From: CAWDVB01 sp963824105
Lineage (GTDB): Bacteria > Actinomycetota > Actinomycetes > Propionibacteriales > Nocardioidaceae
Length of the DNA stretch: 64,000 nucleotides
Direction of reading: 5' to 3'
Assembly: GCA_963824105.1 (NCBI GenBank)
Contig: CAWGNN010000009.1
Span: 310,001 to 374,000, forward strand
Shown: positions 34,850 through 43,431 of the stretch, piece by piece
Position numbering within the stretch: the first letter of the stretch is position 1
Layout of the letters: every line of letters starts with the position of its first letter
Notes under the pieces: model-generated
What the model was told of the DNA's origin: nothing
Databases searched by the model: none
Seen by the model: the letters and a program-made list of their open reading frames with translations, nothing else
Program-made: the position numbers and the translations under genes

Positions 34850-35815
34850 CTACTGGACGACGGTCAGCCAGACCAGGGAGCCGGCGCCGATGAGGATGCT
34901 GTAGATCGCGAACGGGGTCAGGGTGCGGGTGCGGAAGTAGCGGGTGAGGAAGCGCACCGACAGGTAGGCGGTAACGAACGACGCCACGCTGCCGGCGAGG
35001 ACCTGGCCGTGGATCCCCGCGCCGAGCGGTCCGAACAGGTCGGGGATCTTCAGCACGCCTGCGGCGAAGATGACGGGGGTGGCGAGCAGGAAGGAGAACC
35101 GGGCGGCGTCCTCATGCGAGAGGCCCTTGACCAGCCCGGCCACCATGGCCGACCCGGACCTGCTGATCCCGGCGAACAGGGCGAGGATCTGTGCGGAACC
35201 GATCACGGTCGCCGAGACCACGCCGAGCCCGGACAGTCGCACATCCGAGGCGTGCCCCACCTGCTCCTCCTCCACGAGCCGTTTGCTGGCCGCGACATCG
35301 CCCATGGTCAGCGCACCGGAGCCCGCGCCAGGGGCGTCCGCGAAGTCGGGCATCGGGGCCCGACGGCGCAGCCGCTCGCCTGCGAGGAGGATGAGCCCGT
35401 TGACGATGAGGAACGACGCCGCGGGGATCGGCGTGCCCAGTGTCGTGCGGAAGAGGTGCTCGAGCGCCAGCCCCGCGATCCCGACCGGGATCGTCGCGAT
35501 GATGATCAGCCAGGCCAGCTTCTCGTAGGGCGTCTCCACGCGACGCTTCCCGATCGAGGTGAAGAACCCGGCGATGATCCGCATCCAGTCGCGCCAGAAG
35601 AAGATGAGCAGCGCCGCCGCCGTTGCCACGTGCAGCCCGACGATGAAGGCCAAGTAGGGCGACTCCGGCGTCGACACGTTGAGGTCCTGTCCCCACCGTC
35701 CCCCGATCAGGGCCGGCAGCAGCACGCTGTGGCCGAGGCTGGAGATCGGGAACAACTCGGAGAATCCCTGGAACGCCCCCACCACGATTGCTTCGAGATA
35801 GCTCAGATGCGACAC
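34850..35815 (-). CDS. uppP: Undecaprenyl-diphosphatase family protein
   Basis: The 321-residue BacA/UppP-family membrane protein should recycle undecaprenyl diphosphate for cell-wall synthesis. The N-terminal motif is FQGFSELFPISSLGHSVLLP, with Glu and Ser/His as in the family although SSLGH replaces the usual SSTGH. The second motif is GISRSGSAMVAGLVKGLSHE. A polar loop (about residues 150-190) is longer than in E. coli. GTG at 35815 lies 7 nt after TAGGGT (minus strand 35828-35823) with no Shine-Dalgarno. The enzymatic role is likely but not certain because the first motif varies. Confidence 0.82.
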   Translation of the reverse strand: MSHLSYLEAIVVGAFQGFSELFPISSLGHSVLLPALIGGRWGQDLNVSTPESPYLAFIVGLHVATAAALLIFFWRDWMRIIAGFFTSIGKRRVETPYEKLAWLIIIATIPVGIAGLALEHLFRTTLGTPIPAASFLIVNGLILLAGERLRRRAPMPDFADAPGAGSGALTMGDVAASKRLVEEEQVGHASDVRLSGLGVVSATVIGSAQILALFAGISRSGSAMVAGLVKGLSHEDAARFSFLLATPVIFAAGVLKIPDLFGPLGAGIHGQVLAGSVASFVTAYLSVRFLTRYFRTRTLTPFAIYSILIGAGSLVWLTVVQ

Positions 35816-36004
35816 GCGAATGACCCTAGCCTGACGTCAACCGCCCTTGGCTGTGTAGATGCTGTGCGGGTGCCCGGGCAAGCAGCGTTGCGCTTCCTGG
35901 GTGGCTGAATACGTGCGACTCGTCGAGCCGATGGTCCGATGAGGGGCACGCGAGGGGCACCGGGCAACGACTCTGACGGCGGGGGGCCTGGAGCGCAGGC
36001 CTGG

Positions 36005-37069
36005 CTAGACGACTTCCCAGGTGTCGGCGTTGTTGAGCATCGCGGACAGAGCGTCCGTCGGGTCGAGCGTGCCTGCGCCGGCCGTGGCGAGCTGGTCGCG
36101 CACCCCGTCGTCGTACGTCGGGCGCTGCACGTCCCTGAAGATCCCGATGGGTGCCCGAGACAGGTGTCCGGGGTCGGTGAGCCGCGAGATGGCGAACGCC
36201 ATCGTGGGGTCCTCGGTGTGGGCGTTGTGGACCACGATGTCCGCCTCGTTCTCCGGGGTGACCTCGTCGACGCGCACGCCTCCGGACGGGTCACGGAAGA
36301 CGCCGTGCGAGCCGTTGTCGCCGAAGCGGATCGGCTCCCCCTGGATGAGCGGGATGGTGGCCTCGGCCCGGGTGTCGACGTTCTTGACCGCATCGAAGGC
36401 CCCGTCGTTGAAGATCGGGCAGTTCTGGTAGATCTCCACGAAGGCGCTGCCACGGTGGGCGGCCGCCGCCTTGAGTACCTCGGTCAGGTGCGACCGGTCG
36501 GAGTCGATGCTGCGAGCGACGAACGAGGCCTCAGCGCCGAGGGCCAGCGACACCGGGTTGAACGGGGTGTCCAGCGACCCCATCGGCGTCGACTTGGTGA
36601 TCTTGCCGGTCTCGGAGGTCGGGGAGTACTGGCCCTTGGTCAACCCGTAGATGCGGTTGTTGAAGAGAACGATCTTGAAGTTCACGTTGCGGCGCATCGC
36701 GTGGATGATGTGGTTCCCGCCGATTGACAGAGCGTCACCGTCGCCGGTGATGACCCAGACCGACAGGTCGCCGCGCGCGGTGGCCAGACCGGTCGCGATC
36801 GCTGGCGCGCGCCCGTGGATCGAGTGCATGCCGTAGGTCTCGAGGTAGTACGGGAAGCGCGACGAGCAGCCGATGCCGGAGATGAAGACGATGTTCTCTC
36901 GCTTCAGGCCGAGGTCGGGAAGGAATCCCTGCATGGCGGCGAGGATCGCGTAGTCGCCGCAGCCCGGGCACCAGCGGACCTCCTGGTCCGACACGTAGTC
37001 CTTGCGGTTCTGTGGCTCATCGGTGAGCGGGAAGTCGCGCAGACCGGGGAATGGGAGCGCGGTGCTCAT
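36005..37069 (-). CDS. korB: 2-oxoacid:ferredoxin oxidoreductase beta subunit
   Basis: The 354-residue ThDP-binding subunit of 2-oxoglutarate:ferredoxin oxidoreductase has VRWCPGCGDYAILAAMQ near the start, GIGCSSRFPYY, and the ThDP/Mg motif GDGDALSIGGNHIIHAMRRN followed by FNNRIYGLTKGQYSPTS. It decarboxylates 2-oxoglutarate and, with KorA, passes low-potential electrons to ferredoxin. The start overlaps the korA stop by 4 bases. Confidence 0.95.
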   Translation of the reverse strand: MSTALPFPGLRDFPLTDEPQNRKDYVSDQEVRWCPGCGDYAILAAMQGFLPDLGLKRENIVFISGIGCSSRFPYYLETYGMHSIHGRAPAIATGLATARGDLSVWVITGDGDALSIGGNHIIHAMRRNVNFKIVLFNNRIYGLTKGQYSPTSETGKITKSTPMGSLDTPFNPVSLALGAEASFVARSIDSDRSHLTEVLKAAAAHRGSAFVEIYQNCPIFNDGAFDAVKNVDTRAEATIPLIQGEPIRFGDNGSHGVFRDPSGGVRVDEVTPENEADIVVHNAHTEDPTMAFAISRLTDPGHLSRAPIGIFRDVQRPTYDDGVRDQLATAGAGTLDPTDALSAMLNNADTWEVV

Positions 37070-38946
37070 CGGGTCGCCTCCTTTTCGGTTGTGTCGACGA
37101 GTTCGCCGATCACCTCGGCAAGCTCCTGTGCGTGGAAGGGCAGTCCGCGTACCTGGTTGTAGCTGATCGCGTCCACGAGGTACTTCGCGCGCAGCAGCGC
37201 CGACAGCTGGCCGAGGTTCATCTCAGGGACGATCACGGCGTCATAGCTGCGCAGGATCCCGCCGAGGTCCTTGGGGAACGGGTTGAGGTGCCGTAGGTGG
37301 ACCTGGGCGACGTTCATGCCGTCGGTGCGAACCCGTCGGCAAGCCGCCCCGATCGGCCCGTAGGTCGAGCCCCAGCCGATGACCAGCACCCGGGCCGCGC
37401 CGGAAGGGTCGTCGACCTCCAGCGGCGCGAAGGAGTCCGCGACCGCCTCGACCTTCGCCGCGCGGGTCCGGACCATCAGGTCGTGGTTGGTCGGGTCGTA
37501 GGAGATATGGCCGTCCTCGTTGGATTTCTCCAGACCGCCGACCCGGTGCTCGAGGTCCGGGGTGCCGGGAGTCGCCCAGGGCCGGGCGAGTGTCCGCGGA
37601 TCTCGCACGTAGGGCCAGAACTCCGTGCTGCCGTCGTCGTTGGTGTGGTTCGGCGTGGTTGCGAAGTTCGGGTCGATGTCGTGGAGCTCGGTGACGTCCG
37701 GGATGTTCCACGGCTCGGACCCATTGGCGAGGTACCCGTCGGAGAGCAGGATCACCGGGGTGCGGTAGGTGATCGCGATGCGGGTGGCCTCGAGAGCGGC
37801 ATCGAAGCAGTCCGCCGGCGACTGGGGGGCCACCACTGGGACCGGGGACTCCCCGTTTCGGCCGAACATCGCCTGCATGAGGTCGGACTGTTCGGTCTTG
37901 GTCGGGAGGCCGGTCGACGGGCCACCGCGTTGCACATCCACGATGACCAACGGCAGCTCGATCATCGTCGCGAGGCCGATGGTCTCCGACTTGAGCGCCA
38001 GGCCAGGGCCGGACGTGGTGGTGACACCGAGCGCCCCCCCGAAGCTCGCACCGAGGGCCGAGCCGACGCCCGCGATCTCGTCCTCGGCCTGGAAGGTCGT
38101 AACGCCGAACTCCTTGTGCTTGCTGAGCTCGTGCAGGATGTCCGAGGCCGGGGTGATCGGGTAGGAGCCGAGGAAGAGCGGGAGTCCGGAGCGGACCGAT
38201 CCGGCGATCAGCCCGTACGCCAGGGCGATGTTGCCGGTGATGTTCCGGTAGGTGCCCGCACTCATCGGCGCGGGTTTCACCTCGTACTGCACCGCGAAGC
38301 TCTCCGTGGTCTCCCCGAAGTTCCAGCCGGTCTTGAACGCGGCGATATTGGCGTCCCGGATGGCTGGGAAGCGCGCGAAGCGCTTCTCCAGGAACTCCAC
38401 GGTCGACTCGGGTGGACGGCCGTACATCCAGCTCAACAGGCCGAGCGCGAACATGTTCTTGGCGCGGGTGGCGTCCTTGCGGGTGAGGCCGAACTCCTTG
38501 ACCGCCTCGACCGTCATGTCAGTGAGGTCGAGGGAGTGGACGTCGAACTCGCGCAGGTTGTCGTCGTCCAAGGGGTTGTGGTCGTAGCCGGCCTTGGTCA
38601 GGTTGCGCTTGGTGAAGTCGTGGTTGTCGACGATCACGACGGCGCCGGGGCGAAGATCTTGAAGGTTGGCCCGCAGAGCCGCCGGGTTCATCGCGACCAG
38701 CACGTGCGGGGTGTCACCTGGGGTGAGGATGTCGTGGTCGGCGAAGTGCACTTGGAACGACGAGACGCCAGCCATCGTGCCGGCTGGCGCCCGGATCTCC
38801 GCCGGGTAGTTCGGGAGGGTCGACAAGTCGTTGCCGAAGCTCGCTGTCTCGTGTGTGAACCGATCTCCGGTCAACTGCATGCCATCGCCGGAGTCCCCAG
38901 CGAAGCGGATGATCACGCGGTCGACCTGCTTGACCTGCTTGGCCAA
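37066..38946 (-). CDS. korA: 2-oxoacid:ferredoxin oxidoreductase alpha/gamma fusion subunit
   Basis: The 626-residue subunit joins the gamma domain (VIIRFAGDSGDGMQLTGDRF near the start) with the ThDP-Pyr alpha domain (YPITPASDILHELSKH; TTSGPGLALKSETIGLATM). TTG at 38946 is chosen because the family begins with AKQVKQVDRVIIRFAGDSGDG and AGGTGG precedes it on the minus strand. The frame is open to 39024 but without family similarity. It is divergent from the NuoB-like gene across 182 bp. Confidence 0.93.
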   Translation of the reverse strand: MAKQVKQVDRVIIRFAGDSGDGMQLTGDRFTHETASFGNDLSTLPNYPAEIRAPAGTMAGVSSFQVHFADHDILTPGDTPHVLVAMNPAALRANLQDLRPGAVVIVDNHDFTKRNLTKAGYDHNPLDDDNLREFDVHSLDLTDMTVEAVKEFGLTRKDATRAKNMFALGLLSWMYGRPPESTVEFLEKRFARFPAIRDANIAAFKTGWNFGETTESFAVQYEVKPAPMSAGTYRNITGNIALAYGLIAGSVRSGLPLFLGSYPITPASDILHELSKHKEFGVTTFQAEDEIAGVGSALGASFGGALGVTTTSGPGLALKSETIGLATMIELPLVIVDVQRGGPSTGLPTKTEQSDLMQAMFGRNGESPVPVVAPQSPADCFDAALEATRIAITYRTPVILLSDGYLANGSEPWNIPDVTELHDIDPNFATTPNHTNDDGSTEFWPYVRDPRTLARPWATPGTPDLEHRVGGLEKSNEDGHISYDPTNHDLMVRTRAAKVEAVADSFAPLEVDDPSGAARVLVIGWGSTYGPIGAACRRVRTDGMNVAQVHLRHLNPFPKDLGGILRSYDAVIVPEMNLGQLSALLRAKYLVDAISYNQVRGLPFHAQELAEVIGELVDTTEKEATR

Positions 38947-39128
38947 GGTGCCACCTACTCTCAACTCTGACCGATGGCCGAGCAGGGGGCGGCAGGTCAC
39001 GCCGTCGCGCCACCTCGGGCACATCCACGCATCATGCTACGACTCTGCACCACGTGATGGCGGTGCCCTGGCTTTCTGCGAACCCGGTGTGTCGCACGTC
39101 ACTGCCCAGACAGCCCTAGGCTCCTGCC

Positions 39129-39599
39129 ATGCCGCTAGCGGAGACCTACCTCGTGCGGAGTCCTGTCCGTGACGGACTCGGGTACGCGCTTTCCGTGGTC
39201 GACGTGGGGCTGGCCTGCTGCGCAATGGAGTTCGCTGCCGCGACCCAGCTCTTCCCCGAGATCCTTCGCTCCCTGAGCGCGCCGGGGCCGGAGCCGGGGC
39301 GGGAGCCGGGGCGGGAGCCGGACGTGGTGCACGTACTCGTCGTCACCGGGACCGTGACCCACAAGAACGCTGCTGTCGTTCGTGCTGCCTACCAGTCCCT
39401 CCCCGAGCCCCGCCGAGTGATCTCCTTCGGATCGTGCTCCAACTCCGGTGGTCCGTACTGGGACTCCTACGCGGTCATCCCCGGCGTGAGCGAGCTGCTC
39501 CCGGTGGACGTCTTCGTCCCGGGGTGCCCGCCCCGCCCGGAGGCTGTGTTGGATGGACTGCGGGAGCTGGACCGCCTCATCGAGGAGGAGAAGTCGTGA
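39129..39599 (+). CDS. NuoB-like 4Fe-4S protein (second, stand-alone copy)
   Basis: The 156-residue protein keeps all four cluster-N2 ligands of NuoB: C30 and C31 (GLACCAMEF), C103 (GSCSNSGG) and C133 (VPGCPPRPE). It differs from nuoB at 17692 throughout and carries a short insert with the repeated GREP unit (EPGREPGREPD) between the cysteine groups. ATG lies 6 nt after TAGGCT (39117-39122) with no Shine-Dalgarno, so it is probably leaderless. First of three overlapping genes and divergent from korA. A role in electron transfer linked to ferredoxin is inferred. Confidence 0.85.
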   Translation: MPLAETYLVRSPVRDGLGYALSVVDVGLACCAMEFAAATQLFPEILRSLSAPGPEPGREPGREPDVVHVLVVTGTVTHKNAAVVRAAYQSLPEPRRVISFGSCSNSGGPYWDSYAVIPGVSELLPVDVFVPGCPPRPEAVLDGLRELDRLIEEEKS

Positions 39600-40132
39600 C
39601 CTGGAGCGCCGAGGTTGCCGACACTTTCGGTCCGGTGGTCATGGAGGGTGTCGCTCCTAGAGTCGACGTGCCGGCATCGGAATGGGTCGCCTCGGCCGAG
39701 CGAGCCCGGGACCGCCTCGGCTGCGACTACTTCGACTTCCTGACCGTGGCCGAGGAGCCGGAGGGGCCCTTCCTCGTCGTTTGTCATCTGGTCGACGTGA
39801 CTCCCGGCTCTGCTCGCGGTGTCTTGTTGCGCTGCCGTCTCGCTGTCGACGCGCCCGTCGTGTCGACGCTCTCCGGCGTCTTCGCCGGCGCTGCCTGGCA
39901 CGAGCGGGAGATGCACGAGATGTACGGCGTGACCTTCATCGGCGGCGACGACCGGCCACTGTTGCTCAGCGAGGGGATGCCCGACCATCCGCTTCGCAAG
40001 GACGACCTGCTGCCCGCACGCGGCGCGCGCACCTGGCCGGGGGCCAAAGAGCCCGGTGAGGCCGGGGCAGCTCCGTCGCGGAGACGGCTGCGCCCGCCTG
40101 GGGTGCCGGATGGGGGTGGGGGACGTGCCTGA
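39596..40132 (+). CDS. NuoC-like subunit (second copy)
   Basis: The 178-residue protein has the NuoC signature AAWHEREMHEMYGVTFIGGD and then PDHPLRKDDLLPARG. GTG overlaps the stop of the NuoB-like gene (GTGA). The C-terminal 30 residues are Pro/Arg/Gly-rich and overlap the next gene. It lacks the long N-terminal extension of nuoC at 18243. In complex I, NuoC docks against NuoD; no NuoD paralogue is present here. Confidence 0.82.
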   Translation: MTWSAEVADTFGPVVMEGVAPRVDVPASEWVASAERARDRLGCDYFDFLTVAEEPEGPFLVVCHLVDVTPGSARGVLLRCRLAVDAPVVSTLSGVFAGAAWHEREMHEMYGVTFIGGDDRPLLLSEGMPDHPLRKDDLLPARGARTWPGAKEPGEAGAAPSRRRLRPPGVPDGGGGRA

Positions 40133-40478
40133 GATCCCCCCTCGGTCGCGTGGAGTGATCGCGCTCGTCGAGGAGAACTGCACCGTCTGCATGGTGTGCG
40201 CCCGCGAGTGTCCGGTGTGGTGCATCGAGATCGACTCGCACCAGGAGTCGGAGCCTCCCGACCCGGCGCGGCCGATGGCGCGGGCGCGGACGAACAACGT
40301 GCTCGACCGCTTCGACATCGACTACGGCGTCTGCATGTACTGCAGTATCTGCATCGACACCTGTCCGTTCGACGCCTTGTCCTGGAGCCCCGCCTACGAG
40401 TACGCGGCACCCACCCGGGAGAGCCTGGTGCAGGGCCGTGAGGAGCTGCGCCGCTGGCGTGACGACGCCTCGGACTGA
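40110..40478 (+). CDS. NuoI-like 2x[4Fe-4S] ferredoxin protein
   Basis: The 122-residue protein has two full ferredoxin motifs: C24, C27, C30 and C34 (CTVCMVCARECP) and C75, C78, C81 and C85 (CMYCSICIDTCP). The spacing and the tail YEYAAPTRESLV match the end of NuoI (nuoI here has YELADDTRESLI). ATG at 40110 is chosen, with GTG at 40125 the alternative; either overlaps the NuoC-like stop. It could be the electron acceptor of KorAB or the entry point of a small complex with the two upstream proteins. Confidence 0.85.
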   Translation: MGVGDVPEIPPRSRGVIALVEENCTVCMVCARECPVWCIEIDSHQESEPPDPARPMARARTNNVLDRFDIDYGVCMYCSICIDTCPFDALSWSPAYEYAAPTRESLVQGREELRRWRDDASD

Positions 40479-40532
40479 GCTTGGTTACCGACAGGTAGCC
40501 AGACGCCGGGCCCGGCTGGGAAGATGGCCCAC

Positions 40533-41678
40533 ATGAGGCGATCGATCTACGACGAGGATCACGAGACGTTCCGGGCATCGGTCCGGGAGTTCCTGGACCG
40601 CGAGGTCACCCCGAACCTCGACCAGTACCTCGAGGACCACGCGCTCCCGCGTGAGCTGTGGCTGGCGGCCGGCAAGGCGGGCCTGCTGGGGCTGGAGATC
40701 CCCGAGCAGTACGGCGGGGCCGAGGCCGGCGACTACCGGTTCAACGCGGTCATCGCCGAGGAGTTCTCCGCGGTCAACATGGCCCTCGCCTCATGCCTGG
40801 GCATCCACTCCGACATCGTGGCGCCCTATCTGGTCCACCTGACCACCGAGGAGCAGCGTGAGCGATGGCTGCCCCGCTTCTGCACCGGTGAAATGACGAC
40901 GGCCATCGCGATGACCGAGCCGAGCGGCGGCTCCGACCTGGCCGGCCTGAAGACCACCGCCGTCCGCGACGGCAACGACTGGATCATCAATGGCTCCAAG
41001 ACCTTCATCACCAACGGCTACTCCGCTGATCTGGTCCTCGTCGCGGCTCGCACCAGCCCGGAGAAGAAGGCGAAGGGGATCACCCTCTTCGCAGTGGAGA
41101 CCGGGATGGAGGGCTTCACGCGCGGCCGCAAGCTCGACAAGGCCGGCCAGCAGGAGTCCGACACCGCGGAGCTCTTCTTCACCGACGTGCGGGTGCCGAG
41201 CGAGAACGTCGTCGGCGAGCTCGATCGGGGCTTCATCCACATGATGACGTTCCTGGCCCAGGAGCGGCTGGGTGGGGCCTGTTCCAACATCGCGCATGCT
41301 GCGCAGATCCTCGAGGAGACGATCGACTACGTGAAGGAGCGCAAGGCCTTCGGGCAGTCGGTCGGCTCCTTCCAGCACAACAAGTTCCTCCTCGCCGAGC
41401 TGGTCACCAAGGTCGACGTGACCCGCGCCTTCGTCGACAACTGCGTGATGCAGCACGTCGAGGGCAAGCTCACCTCGGTCGACGCCGCCCAGGCCAAGTA
41501 CTGGTCCTCGGAGGTGCAGAACAGCGTCCTCGACCACTGCGTCCAGCTGTACGGCGGCTACGGCTACATGAACGAGTACCGGGTCACCCGTGCCTGGCGC
41601 GACGCCCGGGTCACCCGGATCTGGGCAGGCTCAAACGAGATCATGAAGGAGCTCATCGGCCGCGACCTCGGGCTCTGA
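40533..41678 (+). CDS. Acyl-CoA dehydrogenase
   Basis: The 381-residue flavoenzyme performs alpha,beta-dehydrogenation of acyl-CoA. The FAD/substrate motif is AIAMTEPSGGSDLAGLKTTA, with QERLGGACSNIAHA and VQLYGGYGYMNEYRVTRAWR following. The C-terminus RIWAGSNEIMKELIGRDLG carries the usual FAD-contact and catalytic region of the long-chain/very-long-chain-like bacterial group. ATG at 40533 (MRRSIYDEDHE) is preferred to 40524 because the family begins there. Substrate chain length is unknown. Confidence 0.93.
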   Translation: MRRSIYDEDHETFRASVREFLDREVTPNLDQYLEDHALPRELWLAAGKAGLLGLEIPEQYGGAEAGDYRFNAVIAEEFSAVNMALASCLGIHSDIVAPYLVHLTTEEQRERWLPRFCTGEMTTAIAMTEPSGGSDLAGLKTTAVRDGNDWIINGSKTFITNGYSADLVLVAARTSPEKKAKGITLFAVETGMEGFTRGRKLDKAGQQESDTAELFFTDVRVPSENVVGELDRGFIHMMTFLAQERLGGACSNIAHAAQILEETIDYVKERKAFGQSVGSFQHNKFLLAELVTKVDVTRAFVDNCVMQHVEGKLTSVDAAQAKYWSSEVQNSVLDHCVQLYGGYGYMNEYRVTRAWRDARVTRIWAGSNEIMKELIGRDLGL

Positions 41679-41708
41679 CCTGCGACCAGGGTGTCGCCGA
41701 GTCTGGCA

Positions 41709-42332
41709 TCAGTCGATCGATAGCCAGCCCCGGAGGGCGCTTCGCATCCAGCTCTCCATGCCGTCGAGGTCGAGGCCGTGCTCGTCGAGCAGGATGAACC
41801 CCACCCGCGGGTCCGTGAGGATCGCGATCATCCGAGCTGCCTCATCGGGGCTCACCGAAGGCGGCAGTGCTCCCAGGTCGCTGAGTCGAGAGGCAACACG
41901 GTTTGTGCCGTCGCGATGCCGTCTGGATCCTTCCTCCGCCACCGCTGCCAACTCAGGTTCGGCTCGGGCCGCGTCGTAGCAGGAACGGACGATGTCTCCG
42001 CAACGCTCGAGGATGCGTCGGGTGATCCGTCCTGGGATGTCAGCGACGATGGCCGGATCCTGTGAGCGGGCGTCCCGTGCAACTTCGCCGATGGCAGCCT
42101 CCTCATCGATGAGGTCGTTCAGGGCGCGAACCAGATCGGCCTTGCTGCCCACGCTGTCGTACAAGGTCTGGACGGAGACCCCGGCATCGGCTGCGATCAC
42201 CTTGAGGCTGGTGGCGGCATAGCCGTTCTCCGCGAACCGCAGTCGGGCCGACGCCAGGATCACGGCTCGGGTCTGCTCGGCCTGGATGGCTCGTCGCTTC
42301 ACAGGCCTCCCCACAATCCCTTGATCAGCCAA
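41709..42332 (-). CDS. TetR family regulator
   Basis: The 207-residue protein has a helix-turn-helix at about residues 35-60 (YAATSLKVIAADAGVSVQTL, then YDSVGSKADLVRAL) and a helical ligand domain. The TTG start at 42332 lies 7 nt after TACAAT (minus strand 42345-42340) with no Shine-Dalgarno. It is divergent from the membrane protein at 42396, its likely target. Confidence 0.85.
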   Translation of the reverse strand: MADQGIVGRPVKRRAIQAEQTRAVILASARLRFAENGYAATSLKVIAADAGVSVQTLYDSVGSKADLVRALNDLIDEEAAIGEVARDARSQDPAIVADIPGRITRRILERCGDIVRSCYDAARAEPELAAVAEEGSRRHRDGTNRVASRLSDLGALPPSVSPDEAARMIAILTDPRVGFILLDEHGLDLDGMESWMRSALRGWLSID

Positions 42333-42339
42333 CCATTTG

Positions 42340-42375
42340 ATTGTACGGTCTTCCAGTCACTTGAATGCCGTTCAA
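42340..42375. promoter_or_regulatory. Divergent promoter with TetR-type operator
   Basis: The minus-strand -10 TACAAT for the TetR gene is at 42345-42340. TTGAA and TTCAA (42361-42375) form a 5-bp inverted repeat around TGCCG, followed by an AG-rich Shine-Dalgarno region before the ATG at 42396. The inverted repeat is a candidate operator. Confidence 0.4.
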
Positions 42376-42395
42376 CCAAGAGAGAGGCGCTCTTC

Positions 42396-43139
42396 ATGAC
42401 TCCATCCTCCCCCCTCGTCACGCACGACTCCGGAGTGGCCCGTGACTCGTATCGCTCGCACGAGTGGATCGGCGGTCTCGGCGGTCTGACCTTCGTAGCC
42501 TCCGTTCTTACGCAGAACGCGATCCGGGCCGGCTTCCCGCCCAATGGCGCCGCAGCCCCCAAGGTGATCGAGTACTACGGGGCACACTGGGCGAGCACAC
42601 TCGCGCTGGCAGTGCTGTACCCCGTCGGGGCCCTTGGCCTGGTCGCCTTCCTGAGTGTGACCCTCTCCAGGCTGGTCGGCATGGGACAGCGTGTCTCCAG
42701 CATTGCCGGCGCGTTCGGAGCTGCGGGCATCGTCGCCACCTACACGATGCTCGTGGCCACCGACCTCGGGCTTGCTGGGTACATCCGCCGAGGTGCTGCC
42801 GACCCCGCTGCCGTCGGGGCCATGTGGACGCTCCACACCGCTGTCTTCGGTGTCTTGCTCACGTCCATCGGTCTCGCAGTGGGCGGCTTGGGTGTCGCCT
42901 GCGCTTCCGCCGGCCAACTCCCCGGCTGGTGGAAGCGTCTGAGTCTCGCCGGCGGGCTGCTGCTTCTCTCGGCAGCAGCGACCGCTCCGGCCATCATCGA
43001 CGGGGGGCCGACGATATGGATCGGGCTCGCGGGCTTCGCCGTGTGGCTGGGTTTCGTCGTCAGCGAATCGGTCGTCCTCCTCCGCGGGAAGCGCGAACTC
43101 ACGGCCTCACGTGTCGGGATTCCGTCCCGGCAGCGGTAG
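42396..43139 (+). CDS. Multi-pass membrane protein, unknown function
   Basis: The 247-residue protein has about six hydrophobic helices after a polar N-terminus (MTPSSPLVTHDSGVARDSYR). Layout and length resemble DUF4386-type proteins such as the one at 45616, but sequence identity is not obvious. Control by the divergent TetR gene is inferred from position. No catalytic motif is visible. Confidence 0.7.
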   Translation: MTPSSPLVTHDSGVARDSYRSHEWIGGLGGLTFVASVLTQNAIRAGFPPNGAAAPKVIEYYGAHWASTLALAVLYPVGALGLVAFLSVTLSRLVGMGQRVSSIAGAFGAAGIVATYTMLVATDLGLAGYIRRGAADPAAVGAMWTLHTAVFGVLLTSIGLAVGGLGVACASAGQLPGWWKRLSLAGGLLLLSAAATAPAIIDGGPTIWIGLAGFAVWLGFVVSESVVLLRGKRELTASRVGIPSRQR

Positions 43140-43408
43140 CCGCAGTTGGTCTTGATCCGCATGGGGACGTGTCTCCCGACCGGGATGTGAAACCAGCTCA
43201 GCCAGTAGAACGAGGTGATGATTCCGGCCACCAGGACGATGCCCGCCAGGCTGGCGCGTAGCGCCGGCTGGCGGGCATCGTCAGATGGTGCGAATTCCTC
43301 GGGTTCTGCACGAACGTCCACCAGGTCCCGGGCAACCCGTAGCCAGCGATGCTCCATGTGGTCTGAGTCACTGCGATGACGTACGCGCCGTCGGCCGGGA
43401 CCTCGGGC
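43140..43408 (-). pseudogene. Decayed C-terminal copy of the mannosyltransferase
   Basis: On the minus strand, one frame reads ADGAYVIAVTQTTWS, matching YGAYLLTSTQTRSS of the intact gene at 43432-44706. A different frame then reads RQPALRASLAGIVLVAGIIT, then SFYWLSWFHIPVGRH, matching RRPAFGTLLVGLVLVVGFIS and QHYWITWMYTPTGYR. The two parts are out of register, so this is a frameshifted remnant of a tandem duplicate. It lies just downstream of the intact copy and runs up to the convergent membrane-protein stop. Confidence 0.65.
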
Positions 43409-43431
43409 CGTGGCCCATGTCGCCGGAGGCC

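Noticed and set aside
39290..39325. Tandem GGAGCCGGGGCG units inside the NuoB-like gene, considered as a regulatory repeat
   Set aside because: They stay in frame and encode the EPGREPGREPD insert, so a coding microsatellite is the simpler explanation.
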